15,809 bases of DNA from an uncultured Clostridia bacterium (GTDB lineage: Bacteria > Bacillota > Clostridia > Christensenellales > UBA3700). Within the stretch, counting starts at the first letter, position 1, and the number at the start of each line of letters is the position of its first letter. The position numbers and the translations under genes were made by a program. This document shows positions 1 through 8,281 of the stretch, piece by piece. A model generated the notes under the pieces. The model saw only the letters and a program-made list of their open reading frames with translations. It had not been told where the DNA came from and made no database searches. The stretch is taken from positions 1 to 15,809 of the forward strand of contig CAMWPK010000016.1 of NCBI GenBank assembly GCA_947176115.1. The letters are read 5' to 3'.

Positions 1-3
1 ATA

Positions 4-9
4 TATAAT
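4..9 (+). promoter_or_regulatory. possible -10 box upstream of secD
   Basis: TATAAT lies 35 bases before the secD start codon. Any -35 box would fall outside the window, so this cannot be tested here. In an AT-rich genome a lone TATAAT is weak evidence, and secD may instead be transcribed from an upstream operon. Confidence 0.25.
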
Positions 10-44
10 AGAAGGGACTAATATATTTTAGGGAGGCAGAATAA

Positions 45-1493
45 GTGAAAAAGTGGCAGTCAATCGTGATATTGACAGTCTTGGCAATACTTATAGTATT
101 CGGCACCGTCTTTGGATTTGTATCTTTGGACAAAGGAGAGTTGGGTACTAAAAATTATAAAGCCTATATCACACAAATAAGTTTGGGTCTTGACCTCAGT
201 GGCGGTGTATACGCGGTATACGAAGTTGACTTTGATAAACTTACGGATGAACAAAAAGATAATATAGAAGCATTGATTGAAGGTACTAGGTCAAGTCTTG
301 AGGCTTTGCTTTTCAGCAAGGGCTATTCAGAGGCTCAAGTTACTGTAGCAAATCAAAAGATTCGTGTAGAAATTCCTGACGAAGACGACCCTGAGAGAAT
401 TTTCAGTTTGATCGGACGTCCGTCCAGTCTTGAATTCAAAGAGTACGTTGACGGCGCAGACGGCGACCTTTCGCTCAACGATCCAAACGGTAAAGTAAAA
501 CTCGACGAGAAACTTACCGGCGACGATATTGCAAGCGCAGGCGTGAGCTACGATTCATCCAATGGATATTACACGGTAGCTCTTAACTTCACCGAAGAGG
601 GAACTAAGAAGTTCTCAACGGCTACAAGCGCTTTGACAGGTTCGCAATTATCCATTTGGATAAACGATGAATTTGTAAACGCGCCTAATGTAGAAACAGC
701 AATTACGACAGGTTCTGCGTCAATCAGCGGTAATTACACTTATGAGCAAGCATATGCATTGGCAGTAAGAATACAATCGGGTTCTTTTCCGCTTGTACTC
801 AAGATGTCCGAGAGTAACACCTTGACGGCTACGCTTGGTAGTTCGGCTATCAAAGCGGGACTTATCTCAGGTGTCGTAGGTTTGGTTCTTATCTTCATTT
901 ATATAATCGTTATGTACAGATATATGGGCATTGCCGCAAGTTTGTCTTTGTGGTATTACTCATTGACCTATCTTTATTTCTTGGCTATCTTCCCATGGGT
1001 ACAGCTCACGCTTTCCGGTATTGCGGGCGTTTTGCTCTCAATAGGTATGGCAGTAGACGCCAACGTAATTATCTTTGAACGTATAAAAGAAGAGTATTCC
1101 AACGGCAAAACGATTCGTACGTCAGTTGGTACGGGCTTTAAGCGCTCTCTTGGAGCAATTATTGACGGAAACGTTACGACTATCATAGGCGCTGTCGTGC
1201 TAATCATATTCGGCGCGTCAACAATAAAGAGCTTTGGTATCACACTCTTGATCGGTATAATTCTTTCACTTATAGCTTCCTTGCTTTTGACAAGATTGAT
1301 ACTCAAGTGCATTATGGTATTCAACAACGACGAATCTAAAGCGGGATTGTTCGGTCTTAAGAGAGGTGACGTCGAAAAAGGCGTAACCGAGAATGAAGAA
1401 GGAGAAAGCCAAGCTCAGGTTGAAGAAGAGCAGGCGCAAAATGTTTCTCTTTTGAAAAACAAGAAATCTAAGAAAGGGGGAGCTAGACAATGA
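45..1493 (+). CDS. secD: protein translocase subunit SecD
   Basis: SecD works with SecF as the membrane accessory complex of SecYEG. It uses the proton gradient to pull secreted proteins across and release them outside. The 482-residue product has an N-terminal membrane helix (about 7-27), the SecD hallmark GLDLSGG at 48-54, a large extracytoplasmic P1 region (about 60-260), and five more membrane helices from about 272 to 420. The conserved GMAVDAN motif carries the proton-path aspartate at D338. A charged Glu/Gln- and Lys-rich cytoplasmic tail follows (about 425-482). The GTG start is set by GGGAGG at 31-36, eight bases upstream. The stop overlaps the secF start as ATGA, so the two are translationally coupled. 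SecD and SecF are separate proteins here, unlike the fused SecDF of B. subtilis. The family assignment is secure. Confidence 0.97.
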   Translation: MKKWQSIVILTVLAILIVFGTVFGFVSLDKGELGTKNYKAYITQISLGLDLSGGVYAVYEVDFDKLTDEQKDNIEALIEGTRSSLEALLFSKGYSEAQVTVANQKIRVEIPDEDDPERIFSLIGRPSSLEFKEYVDGADGDLSLNDPNGKVKLDEKLTGDDIASAGVSYDSSNGYYTVALNFTEEGTKKFSTATSALTGSQLSIWINDEFVNAPNVETAITTGSASISGNYTYEQAYALAVRIQSGSFPLVLKMSESNTLTATLGSSAIKAGLISGVVGLVLIFIYIIVMYRYMGIAASLSLWYYSLTYLYFLAIFPWVQLTLSGIAGVLLSIGMAVDANVIIFERIKEEYSNGKTIRTSVGTGFKRSLGAIIDGNVTTIIGAVVLIIFGASTIKSFGITLLIGIILSLIASLLLTRLILKCIMVFNNDESKAGLFGLKRGDVEKGVTENEEGESQAQVEEEQAQNVSLLKNKKSKKGGARQ

Positions 1494-2620
1494 AAAAGTT
1501 GCAAAATGCAAAAATTGTAGAAAAGCATTGGATATGGGCAATAGCTCCTGTAGTAATCTTTTTGGTAGCGGTAATTGTTTTTGCTTCCTTTGCAGGCATC
1601 AACAAGGACATAACCAAAGGCATGAATATAGGTATTGACTTTGCAGGCGGTTCTATACTTACGGTTGAACTTGGCTCTGACGTTCTTAACAACTCAGAAG
1701 AGTATGATAAGCACTATAAGGCAATTGAGGATATATTGACAAGCAGTGAAATTGCAAAACAAGTCGTAGAGTATGCAAAAGAGAACTTTAATATTGAGAT
1801 TAGCGAAAGCGCCGCGGTTGCGTCTATAAGTTACGTTCAGACGTCGGGCAACGGTAGCGAGATGGCTTTAGTAATCAAGTACGATAATATTTCTTCTACG
1901 TTTGATACGAAGACCAACGACTTGACGACTGAGAGAAACAAACTCTTGGAAAATCAAATTAAAGAATATTACAATACGCAATATCCGGACGAAAATATCT
2001 CAATCAGCACTTCGTATATCGGAGCTACTGCGTCAGCTTCACTTATTAAGACGGCGTTGATAGCAGTATTCGTATCATTGATTCTTATCCTTATATATAT
2101 AATGATTAGATTTGAGATATGGAGCGGTATATCTGCAATTATCGGACTTATTCACGACGTTGCTATGATGGTATGCTTGGTTGCGATCTTTAGAATACAG
2201 ATTAACAGCGCTTTTATAGCCGCGCTTATCACAATCGTATCTTATTCTATCAACAACACTATCGTCGTATTCGACAGAGTGAGAGAGAATAGAAAGAAGT
2301 TTGGCGGAAAGGTAAAGGGCAGTTTTATTGACAACAATAAAATGGTCAACGAATCTATTATTCAGACGCTTTCGCGTTCAATCAATTCAACTATCACGAC
2401 TATGGTGGCAATAACGCTGTTCGCAATCATAGGTACTGCGTCGGTAAGAGAATTTGCATTACCGGTTATCTTTGGATTGCTTGCAGGTTTCTACTCGTCG
2501 CTTGTTGTCGCTCCGTCGCTTTACTGTTTGATGAAGAATTCAGCAGACAAGCGCAAGATAGCAAAGCGCGACGGCGTAATAAAAGGCAAGCCGAAATACG
2601 CAGGCGCAAAAAACAACTAA
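1490..2620 (+). CDS. secF: protein translocase subunit SecF
   Basis: SecF is the partner of SecD in proton-driven protein export. The 376-residue product has a first membrane helix (about 14-36), the SecF signature GIDFAGG at 48-54, an extracytoplasmic P4 region (about 60-185) and five further helices (from about 186 to 350), then a short basic tail. AAGGGGG at 1474-1480 serves as ribosome site, and the ATG overlaps the secD stop by four bases. One oddity stands out: the helix motif usually written GYSxNDT reads SYSINNT at 251-257, so the proton-path aspartate is N256. The conserved arginine of the later helix is kept (R296, in SRSIN). The gene is intact, with no frameshift, so this looks like natural variation. 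Length and topology are normal for a stand-alone SecF. Confidence 0.96.
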   Translation: MKKLQNAKIVEKHWIWAIAPVVIFLVAVIVFASFAGINKDITKGMNIGIDFAGGSILTVELGSDVLNNSEEYDKHYKAIEDILTSSEIAKQVVEYAKENFNIEISESAAVASISYVQTSGNGSEMALVIKYDNISSTFDTKTNDLTTERNKLLENQIKEYYNTQYPDENISISTSYIGATASASLIKTALIAVFVSLILILIYIMIRFEIWSGISAIIGLIHDVAMMVCLVAIFRIQINSAFIAALITIVSYSINNTIVVFDRVRENRKKFGGKVKGSFIDNNKMVNESIIQTLSRSINSTITTMVAITLFAIIGTASVREFALPVIFGLLAGFYSSLVVAPSLYCLMKNSADKRKIAKRDGVIKGKPKYAGAKNN

Positions 2621-2628
2621 GAATTATT

Positions 2629-2660
2629 GAGAGCGTATTTAATACGCTCTCATTTTTATT
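2629..2660 (+). terminator. rho-independent terminator after secDF
   Basis: GAGAGCGTAT (2629-2638) and ATACGCTCTC (2642-2651) form a perfect 10-bp stem with a 3-base loop, followed by the T-rich run ATTTTTATT. It starts nine bases after the secF stop and separates secDF from recJ. Confidence 0.9.
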
Positions 2661-2683
2661 GTTACGATAAATAGTGAGGAATT

Positions 2684-4972
2684 ATGGAACAAAGAGAGCT
2701 TATAGAGCTTGCAAAAGAGTTTTCTATCGACAAGAAACTTGTTGAGATACTTATTGCAAGAGGCTATGACGATAAGGATAAACTTTATAGATTTCTATAT
2801 CCCAGTCTTGACGACTTGACTGACGTACATAAATACGTAGGTTACGACGACGTAATAGAGCGAATTAAAGTTGCTATTAACAACAAAGAAAGTATTCTTT
2901 TGTATGGCGACTACGATTGCGACGGTGTGTGCGGAGTTAGTATTTTGTACAATTACTTTAAGTCTGTCGGAGTAGACGTTCATTGTTTTTTACCCAATAG
3001 ACATACGGACGGATACGGGCTTTCTATAGAAACGTTGGAAAGACTTGCGGAAGAATATTTAAGCGATTTGCTTATCACCGTAGATTGCGGAATTACAGGC
3101 GTAGAGGAAGTGGCGTACGCAAGAGAAGTACTTGGGTTTGACGTAATAGTCACGGATCACCATGAGCTTGGAGAAGTCTTGCCAGACTGCCTTATTTTCA
3201 ATCCCAAGATGTCGGAAGGCGATTGCTTTAGGGAGCTTTGCGGAGCGGGAGTTGCGCTTAGAATAGTCGAAGGTCTTGGCGGAGCGCAGGAGAGAGATAA
3301 ATATCTCGATATAGCTTCGATAGCCACAGTTGCCGACGTGGTGCCACTAGTTGAAGACAACAGAGTTATCGTACAAGCAGGACTAAAAAATATTAATTCA
3401 TTTGGCGCAAGACGCGGAATTAAAAAACTTGTCAGCACATGCGTCGAGGGTGAAGTAACGTCTTACGATATTGCATTTAAGATTGCTCCGAGAATTAATT
3501 CTCTTGGAAGATTGAGCGATGCCAACGCTGTGCTAGACTTATTTTGTATAGACGATAATTTTTTGTTGGACAGTATTGTCAAACAACTCAACGAAGCCAA
3601 CTCTAAAAGAATGGAACTCACTAACGACCTTGCAGAGGCATGTTTTGATATTCTCAAAAACTACGACTTTGAGAACAAGCCTGTGATAGTCTTGCACAAT
3701 GCCTATTGGGATGACGGAATTTTGGGTATTGTGGCTTCTCGAATTACCGAAACTTTCAAAAGACCTACGATATTATTGACGAAGAGCGGAGAGGTATATA
3801 AAGGTAGCGGAAGAAGCGTAAAGGGCGTAGATATAAGAAAATACGTGGCGATGTGTAGCGATTTGCTTATCAAATTTGGCGGTCATACTATGGCGTGCGG
3901 AATGACTTTGGATAGTAAAAACGTACAGGCATTTGCAGATAGGCTCAACGAATACGTGGCTAAAGACTTTGATATGGAGTATTTTATTCCAAAAGCGCGT
4001 TTTGACGTGGATATGACAGAAGTAGACAGCGCTTTGGATATGGCAAGAGGACTTAAGATGCTTGAGCCTTTTGGCGAGGGAAATATCGGAATAAGATTTA
4101 GGGAAGTAGTAACGGATAGCGACTTTACGCAAATGGGAAGCACTTCGCACGTTGTCAGCAAAAAACCTGATAAAGAACTCGTTGTTTTTGGCGGATTAAA
4201 GTATATGCAATTACTTTCAAGCAAAACTCCTAAAGAATTGTATTTCACTTTGTCGCTAGCTAATTATAAAAACAGAGTATATGCGCAAGGTAAGGTGAAT
4301 AGGATTTTGTGCGATCAAGTTGATATACAAGGAGATTTTGGCGCGTACTTTATGACGGGATTAGTGACTGGCGGGAGCGATATTGAGATTATAGATTGCG
4401 AAAAAGCTATAGAGATTGGAGGAAAATTCTCAACTTGTTATATTGCTTACGATATAGATACGTATCATAATTTTTTGGCAAAATATAAGGCAAAATGCGG
4501 AGATATCGTCACGCAAAACAGAGTAAGCGGGAATTTGACGCCGGTAACAAAATTGATATTTAGTCCTACGTCATTAAAGGAGTTGGGGTATTACAAAAAC
4601 ATAGTTCTATTGGATAGACCTTTGAATAGCGGTATATTTATAAAGACGCTTGAAAAGACTTGCAATTTGTATCAACTCGGCGACAATAGAATACTCAACA
4701 AAGTTAAAGAATTTTTACCGTCTTATCAACGCTTGGGAGAGATATTCTTGGCAATAAAAAGGTTGCTTTCAGAAAAGGATATTGCAGGAATATCAGAGTT
4801 GTATAGCGCCCTTGGCAAGTACGTAAACGCGGAATATAACGAGGTAGTACTATCTGCCGTAATATTGGCGGAATTGGGCATTTTGAATATGAGCGGTAAG
4901 TTTTACATAGATAATACCGTAAAAAGAAAACTTGCAGAGAGTGAATTATATCGCATGATACAAGAGGCTTAA
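2684..4972 (+). CDS. recJ: single-stranded-DNA-specific exonuclease RecJ
   Basis: RecJ degrades single-stranded DNA 5' to 3' in recombination and mismatch and base-excision repair. The 762-residue product carries the DHH phosphoesterase core. Visible motifs are GDYDCDG (75-81), TVDCG with D134, TDHH with the DHH triad at 158-160, TVAD with D218, and RINSLGRL (270-277). The DHHA1 part follows with the nucleic-acid motif GGH at 399-401. Residues after about 440 form the OB-fold and the long C-terminal region seen in Firmicute RecJ, so the length is normal. The ATG has GTGAGGA at 2674-2680 only three bases upstream, which is short, but the N-terminus aligns with RecJ proteins and no better start exists. 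I see no clear promoter in the 63 bases after secF, so read-through past the secF terminator is possible. Confidence 0.96.
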   Translation: MEQRELIELAKEFSIDKKLVEILIARGYDDKDKLYRFLYPSLDDLTDVHKYVGYDDVIERIKVAINNKESILLYGDYDCDGVCGVSILYNYFKSVGVDVHCFLPNRHTDGYGLSIETLERLAEEYLSDLLITVDCGITGVEEVAYAREVLGFDVIVTDHHELGEVLPDCLIFNPKMSEGDCFRELCGAGVALRIVEGLGGAQERDKYLDIASIATVADVVPLVEDNRVIVQAGLKNINSFGARRGIKKLVSTCVEGEVTSYDIAFKIAPRINSLGRLSDANAVLDLFCIDDNFLLDSIVKQLNEANSKRMELTNDLAEACFDILKNYDFENKPVIVLHNAYWDDGILGIVASRITETFKRPTILLTKSGEVYKGSGRSVKGVDIRKYVAMCSDLLIKFGGHTMACGMTLDSKNVQAFADRLNEYVAKDFDMEYFIPKARFDVDMTEVDSALDMARGLKMLEPFGEGNIGIRFREVVTDSDFTQMGSTSHVVSKKPDKELVVFGGLKYMQLLSSKTPKELYFTLSLANYKNRVYAQGKVNRILCDQVDIQGDFGAYFMTGLVTGGSDIEIIDCEKAIEIGGKFSTCYIAYDIDTYHNFLAKYKAKCGDIVTQNRVSGNLTPVTKLIFSPTSLKELGYYKNIVLLDRPLNSGIFIKTLEKTCNLYQLGDNRILNKVKEFLPSYQRLGEIFLAIKRLLSEKDIAGISELYSALGKYVNAEYNEVVLSAVILAELGILNMSGKFYIDNTVKRKLAESELYRMIQEA

Positions 4973-4997
4973 GCGGTATTTGAAATGATTTATCGTA

Positions 4998-5026
4998 TTG
5001 ACAGGAATTGCAGTGTATTATATAAT
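4998..5026 (+). promoter_or_regulatory. consensus sigma-A promoter of the rel operon
   Basis: TTGACA (4998-5003) and TATAAT (5021-5026) are separated by exactly 17 bases, a full match to the housekeeping consensus. Transcription would start near 5033, leaving a short leader of about 24 bases before the rel start codon. Confidence 0.88.
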
Positions 5027-5056
5027 ATAAGTATAAAAGTTTTTCAGAGGACGTAA

Positions 5057-7234
5057 GTGGAAGAACAAAAAATTAAATTCATCAACAAAGTTCAAGAAAA
5101 TTACAATGAAACGCACGCTGAGAAGATAATCAAGGCGTATTATTTCGCCAAGACTGCGCATGCAGGTCAAAAAAGACAATCAGGCGAAGATTATTTTATA
5201 CATCCCAACGCCGTCGCAGAGATTCTTATTGATTTAGGACTTGATTGCGACACCGTGGTTTCCGCGCTTCTGCACGACGTAATAGAAGATACGGACTATA
5301 CGGCGGACGATATAAGCCAAATGTTTGGACAAGTAGTGCTTTCGCTTGTTCAGGGCGTAACAAAACTAGGTAAACTTAATTTTAAGTCAAAACTCGAGGA
5401 GCAAGCGGAAAACTTGCGCCGTATGTTTATGGCAATGAGTAATGATATCAGGGTTATCATTATCAAACTTGCTGATAGATTGCACAATATGCGGACGTTG
5501 TCTTTTAAGGACGAGGAAGGACAAAAGAGAATTGCGCAAGAAACTTTGGATATATACGCTCCCATTGCCGCGCGTCTTGGTATATCCAGCGTAAAAGGCG
5601 AACTTGAAGATTTATGTTTGAGATATCTTTATCCTGATAGTTATTATTTTATTGCAGAAAAAGTTGCGCAAACAAAAATCGAGAGGCAAGAACTTGTCAA
5701 TCATATCTCCGGCGAATTACATGAAATGCTTGACGAATTGGGGATAAAGGGCGAAGTAAACGGCAGACCTAAGCATTTTTATAGTATATATCGAAAGCTT
5801 AATAAGGGAAAGCCCTTTGAACAGATATACGATTTGATAGCTCTTCGCGTCATAGTTGACAACGTAAAAGATTGCTACGCTGTACTTGGCGCAATACATA
5901 CCAAGTGGAAACCGCTCCCGGGTAGATTCAAAGACTATATTTCCGTGCCGAAAGCCAACTTGTATCAATCATTGCATACGACCGTGTTGACGTCGTACGG
6001 CGCGCCGTTCGAAATTCAAATCCGTACTTTTGAAATGCATAAGATTGCTGAATACGGTATTGCGGCGCACTGGAAGTATAAGCAAGGCGCTAATATTGAT
6101 ACTACCAAGATAGAGGACGATAAACTTGCGTGGATACGCAACGTAATGCAACTTCAAGACGAAGCAAGCGATTCTCAAGAGTATCTTGATATGCTCAAAG
6201 TAGATTTGTATTCCGACCAAGTATTCGTATTTACGCCTAAGGGCGACGTATTCAATTTACCCAACGGCTCGACAGGCGTAGACTTTGCCTTTGCTATTCA
6301 CAGTAAAGTCGGCGAGAAGTGTACCGGTATCAAAGTAAATTCCCGTATTATGCCTGTGAGTACCAAGCTCAACAATGGCGACGTTGTAGAAGTAATTACT
6401 TCCAATACCTCAAAGGGGCCGTCTAGAGATTGGCTAAAATTCGTCATTACGCCAAGCGCAAAAAGTAAAATCCGCTCATTCTTCAAAAAAGAAATGAGAG
6501 AAGAAAACGAAAAACGCGGGCGTGAGATCTTGGAAAAAGAAGCAAAGCATAGAGGATATGCGCTTAATGATTTGCTTGCTACGGAGAGTTGGAATAAGTT
6601 TATACATCAAAAATACGGCTTAAATACTCAAGAAGAAGTTCTTGCGCTTGTCGGATACGGAGAACTCACTTCTTTGCAAGTTATAAATAAGATGGTCGAG
6701 CTTTATAAGTCAGAGCACGTTCATGAAAGTGATACTTTGGAGCAAATGACCAAAAAGTCAACGGCGCGTAAGCAAAACGGCGGTGTGGTGATTAAAGGTC
6801 AGCACGGTTTGAAGTATAGGTTCTCGCAATGTTGCTCACCGCTTCCCGGCGATGAGATATTGGGATATATAACTCGCAACGGCGGAGTAGCAATTCACAG
6901 AGCCGACTGTCCCAACTGTAAGGGATTCGAGCCGGAAAGAATAATCGAAACGCAGTGGTCTATTTCCGATGACGAGAAGTTTGTTGCCAACCTTGTAATA
7001 TCTGCCTTTGACAGAACGGGGCTTGTCGTAGAAATTGCTACGCTTATTACCAATATGAAAGTGGCAATGACGAGTATTTCTGCAAAGTCGGAAAAAAATA
7101 ATCTTGCCACGATAAAGGTGTCTGTAGAAGTTAAGAATGCCAACATGCTTAGAATACTAATGGATAAGATAACTCAGTCAATTAAGGGAATAAGAGAAAT
7201 AAAAAGGGCGTCTAAAAGCGTAAAAAATCAATGA
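5057..7234 (+). CDS. relA: bifunctional (p)ppGpp synthetase/hydrolase Rel
   Basis: This is the long RelA/SpoT homologue that makes and degrades the alarmone (p)ppGpp in response to amino-acid starvation. The 725-residue protein is complete. The hydrolase domain has H49, the HD pair H73-D74 and LADRLHN around D140. The synthetase domain has GRPKHFYSIYRKL (236-248) and RFKD (290-293), the signature of bifunctional Rel rather than the EFDD of synthetase-only RelA. Then come a TGS domain (about 388-448), a Cys/His cluster (C592, C593, H614, C618, C621) and a C-terminal ACT domain (about 645-718). All hydrolase and synthetase residues I checked are present, so both activities are expected. The GTG start follows AGAGG (5046-5050) by six bases. 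The stop overlaps dtd as ATGA, and a consensus promoter lies directly upstream. Confidence 0.97.
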   Translation: MEEQKIKFINKVQENYNETHAEKIIKAYYFAKTAHAGQKRQSGEDYFIHPNAVAEILIDLGLDCDTVVSALLHDVIEDTDYTADDISQMFGQVVLSLVQGVTKLGKLNFKSKLEEQAENLRRMFMAMSNDIRVIIIKLADRLHNMRTLSFKDEEGQKRIAQETLDIYAPIAARLGISSVKGELEDLCLRYLYPDSYYFIAEKVAQTKIERQELVNHISGELHEMLDELGIKGEVNGRPKHFYSIYRKLNKGKPFEQIYDLIALRVIVDNVKDCYAVLGAIHTKWKPLPGRFKDYISVPKANLYQSLHTTVLTSYGAPFEIQIRTFEMHKIAEYGIAAHWKYKQGANIDTTKIEDDKLAWIRNVMQLQDEASDSQEYLDMLKVDLYSDQVFVFTPKGDVFNLPNGSTGVDFAFAIHSKVGEKCTGIKVNSRIMPVSTKLNNGDVVEVITSNTSKGPSRDWLKFVITPSAKSKIRSFFKKEMREENEKRGREILEKEAKHRGYALNDLLATESWNKFIHQKYGLNTQEEVLALVGYGELTSLQVINKMVELYKSEHVHESDTLEQMTKKSTARKQNGGVVIKGQHGLKYRFSQCCSPLPGDEILGYITRNGGVAIHRADCPNCKGFEPERIIETQWSISDDEKFVANLVISAFDRTGLVVEIATLITNMKVAMTSISAKSEKNNLATIKVSVEVKNANMLRILMDKITQSIKGIREIKRASKSVKNQ

Positions 7235-7668
7235 GAGTAATAGTTCAACGCGTCAATCACGCAAGATTGACGGTAAATAACGAAGAAATATCGCAAATTA
7301 AAGAAGGATATCTTGTACTTGTTGGCTACACAGAAGGCGATACTGTCGAAACTTGCAAGTATCTCGTAGATAGAGTAATAGGTATGAGAATATTCAAGGA
7401 CGAGAATAACAAACTCAACAAAACTTTGCTTGATATAGGCGGAGAAGTAATGGTAGTGTCGAATTTTACACTCTACGGCAATGCTTTTAGCGGACGTCGT
7501 CCCGACTTTTCTAAATCGGCAAAATTCGATATAGCAAAGCCGTTGTATGATTTTACCGTCGAAGAATTCAAGAGGCGATTGGGTAAGGTTGCTACGGGAG
7601 TATTCGGCGAGCATATGCACATTGATATGTCAAATGACGGACCAATTACAATGATTTTGGAGAAATAG
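7231..7668 (+). CDS. dtd: D-aminoacyl-tRNA deacylase
   Basis: Dtd removes D-amino acids (and glycine) wrongly attached to tRNA, protecting translation. The 145-residue length and the N-terminus MRVIVQRV are typical. The two active-site motifs are recognisable: SNFTLYG (77-83), where the usual motif is SQFT, so position 78 is Asn instead of Gln, and NDGPIT (135-140), which corresponds to the NxGPxT loop carrying the cross-subunit Gly-Pro. The protein acts as a cytoplasmic homodimer. The ATG overlaps the rel stop by four bases, so translation is coupled to rel. The rel-dtd pairing is common in Firmicutes and supports the call. Confidence 0.95.
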   Translation: MRVIVQRVNHARLTVNNEEISQIKEGYLVLVGYTEGDTVETCKYLVDRVIGMRIFKDENNKLNKTLLDIGGEVMVVSNFTLYGNAFSGRRPDFSKSAKFDIAKPLYDFTVEEFKRRLGKVATGVFGEHMHIDMSNDGPITMILEK

Positions 7669-7674
7669 AGAAGA

Positions 7675-8274
7675 ATGAAAATCACTACGTTTGTTTTAGG
7701 ATTACTCAGCAACAATACTTATCTTGTTGAAAATCAAGAAGAAAAGACTTGTTTTATAGTAGATCCATCGACTGAGAGCAATAAGTTGACGGACTATATT
7801 GACGGAAATAATCTCCAACTTGAAGGGATATTACTCACACACGGACATTTTGACCATATAGGCGGGGTAGCGCGTCTAAAAGAGAGATATGGCGCGAAAG
7901 TCTTTATGCACAAAATGGACATTGATTTTATTGATAATCCGCTTGATTTTGGTAGAAAGTTCCCACGCTTTGACGTGGACGAAATAGTAGACGACGGCGA
8001 CGAGATTACGCTTTGCAATGAGAAAATTAAGGTTGTACATACTCCCGGTCATTCTTTGGGCGGAGTATGCTACGTATGCGACGGGGTAATTTTTTGCGGT
8101 GATACGATATTCAAAGACGGTTATGGAAGATGCGATTTAAGAGGAGGGGATTTTGCTACTCTTCAAAATTCAATTCAAAAGATTTTTGATTTACAAGGAG
8201 ATTACGTCTTGCTGTGCGGACACGGTCCAAGCACCACGCTTGCTTATGAGCGAGCGCGCAACGAGATAATATAG
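7675..8274 (+). CDS. MBL-fold metallo-hydrolase, glyoxalase II-like
   Basis: A 199-residue cytoplasmic metallo-beta-lactamase-fold hydrolase. The metal ligands are visible: THGHFDH (55-61), PGH with H126, GDT with D143, and GHG with H183. The stretch GDTIFKDGYGRCDLRGGD (142-159) is typical of the YcbL/GloB-like branch, which cleaves thioesters such as S-lactoylglutathione or related substrates. It lacks the long C-terminal domain of true glyoxalase II, so the physiological substrate is unknown. The gene begins six bases after the dtd stop with a weak AGAAG-type ribosome site and is followed seven bases later by hemZ. An MBL protein at this place after rel-dtd is a frequent clostridial arrangement, whose functional meaning is not established. 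Confidence 0.88.
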   Translation: MKITTFVLGLLSNNTYLVENQEEKTCFIVDPSTESNKLTDYIDGNNLQLEGILLTHGHFDHIGGVARLKERYGAKVFMHKMDIDFIDNPLDFGRKFPRFDVDEIVDDGDEITLCNEKIKVVHTPGHSLGGVCYVCDGVIFCGDTIFKDGYGRCDLRGGDFATLQNSIQKIFDLQGDYVLLCGHGPSTTLAYERARNEII

Positions 8275-8281
8275 GGCATAG

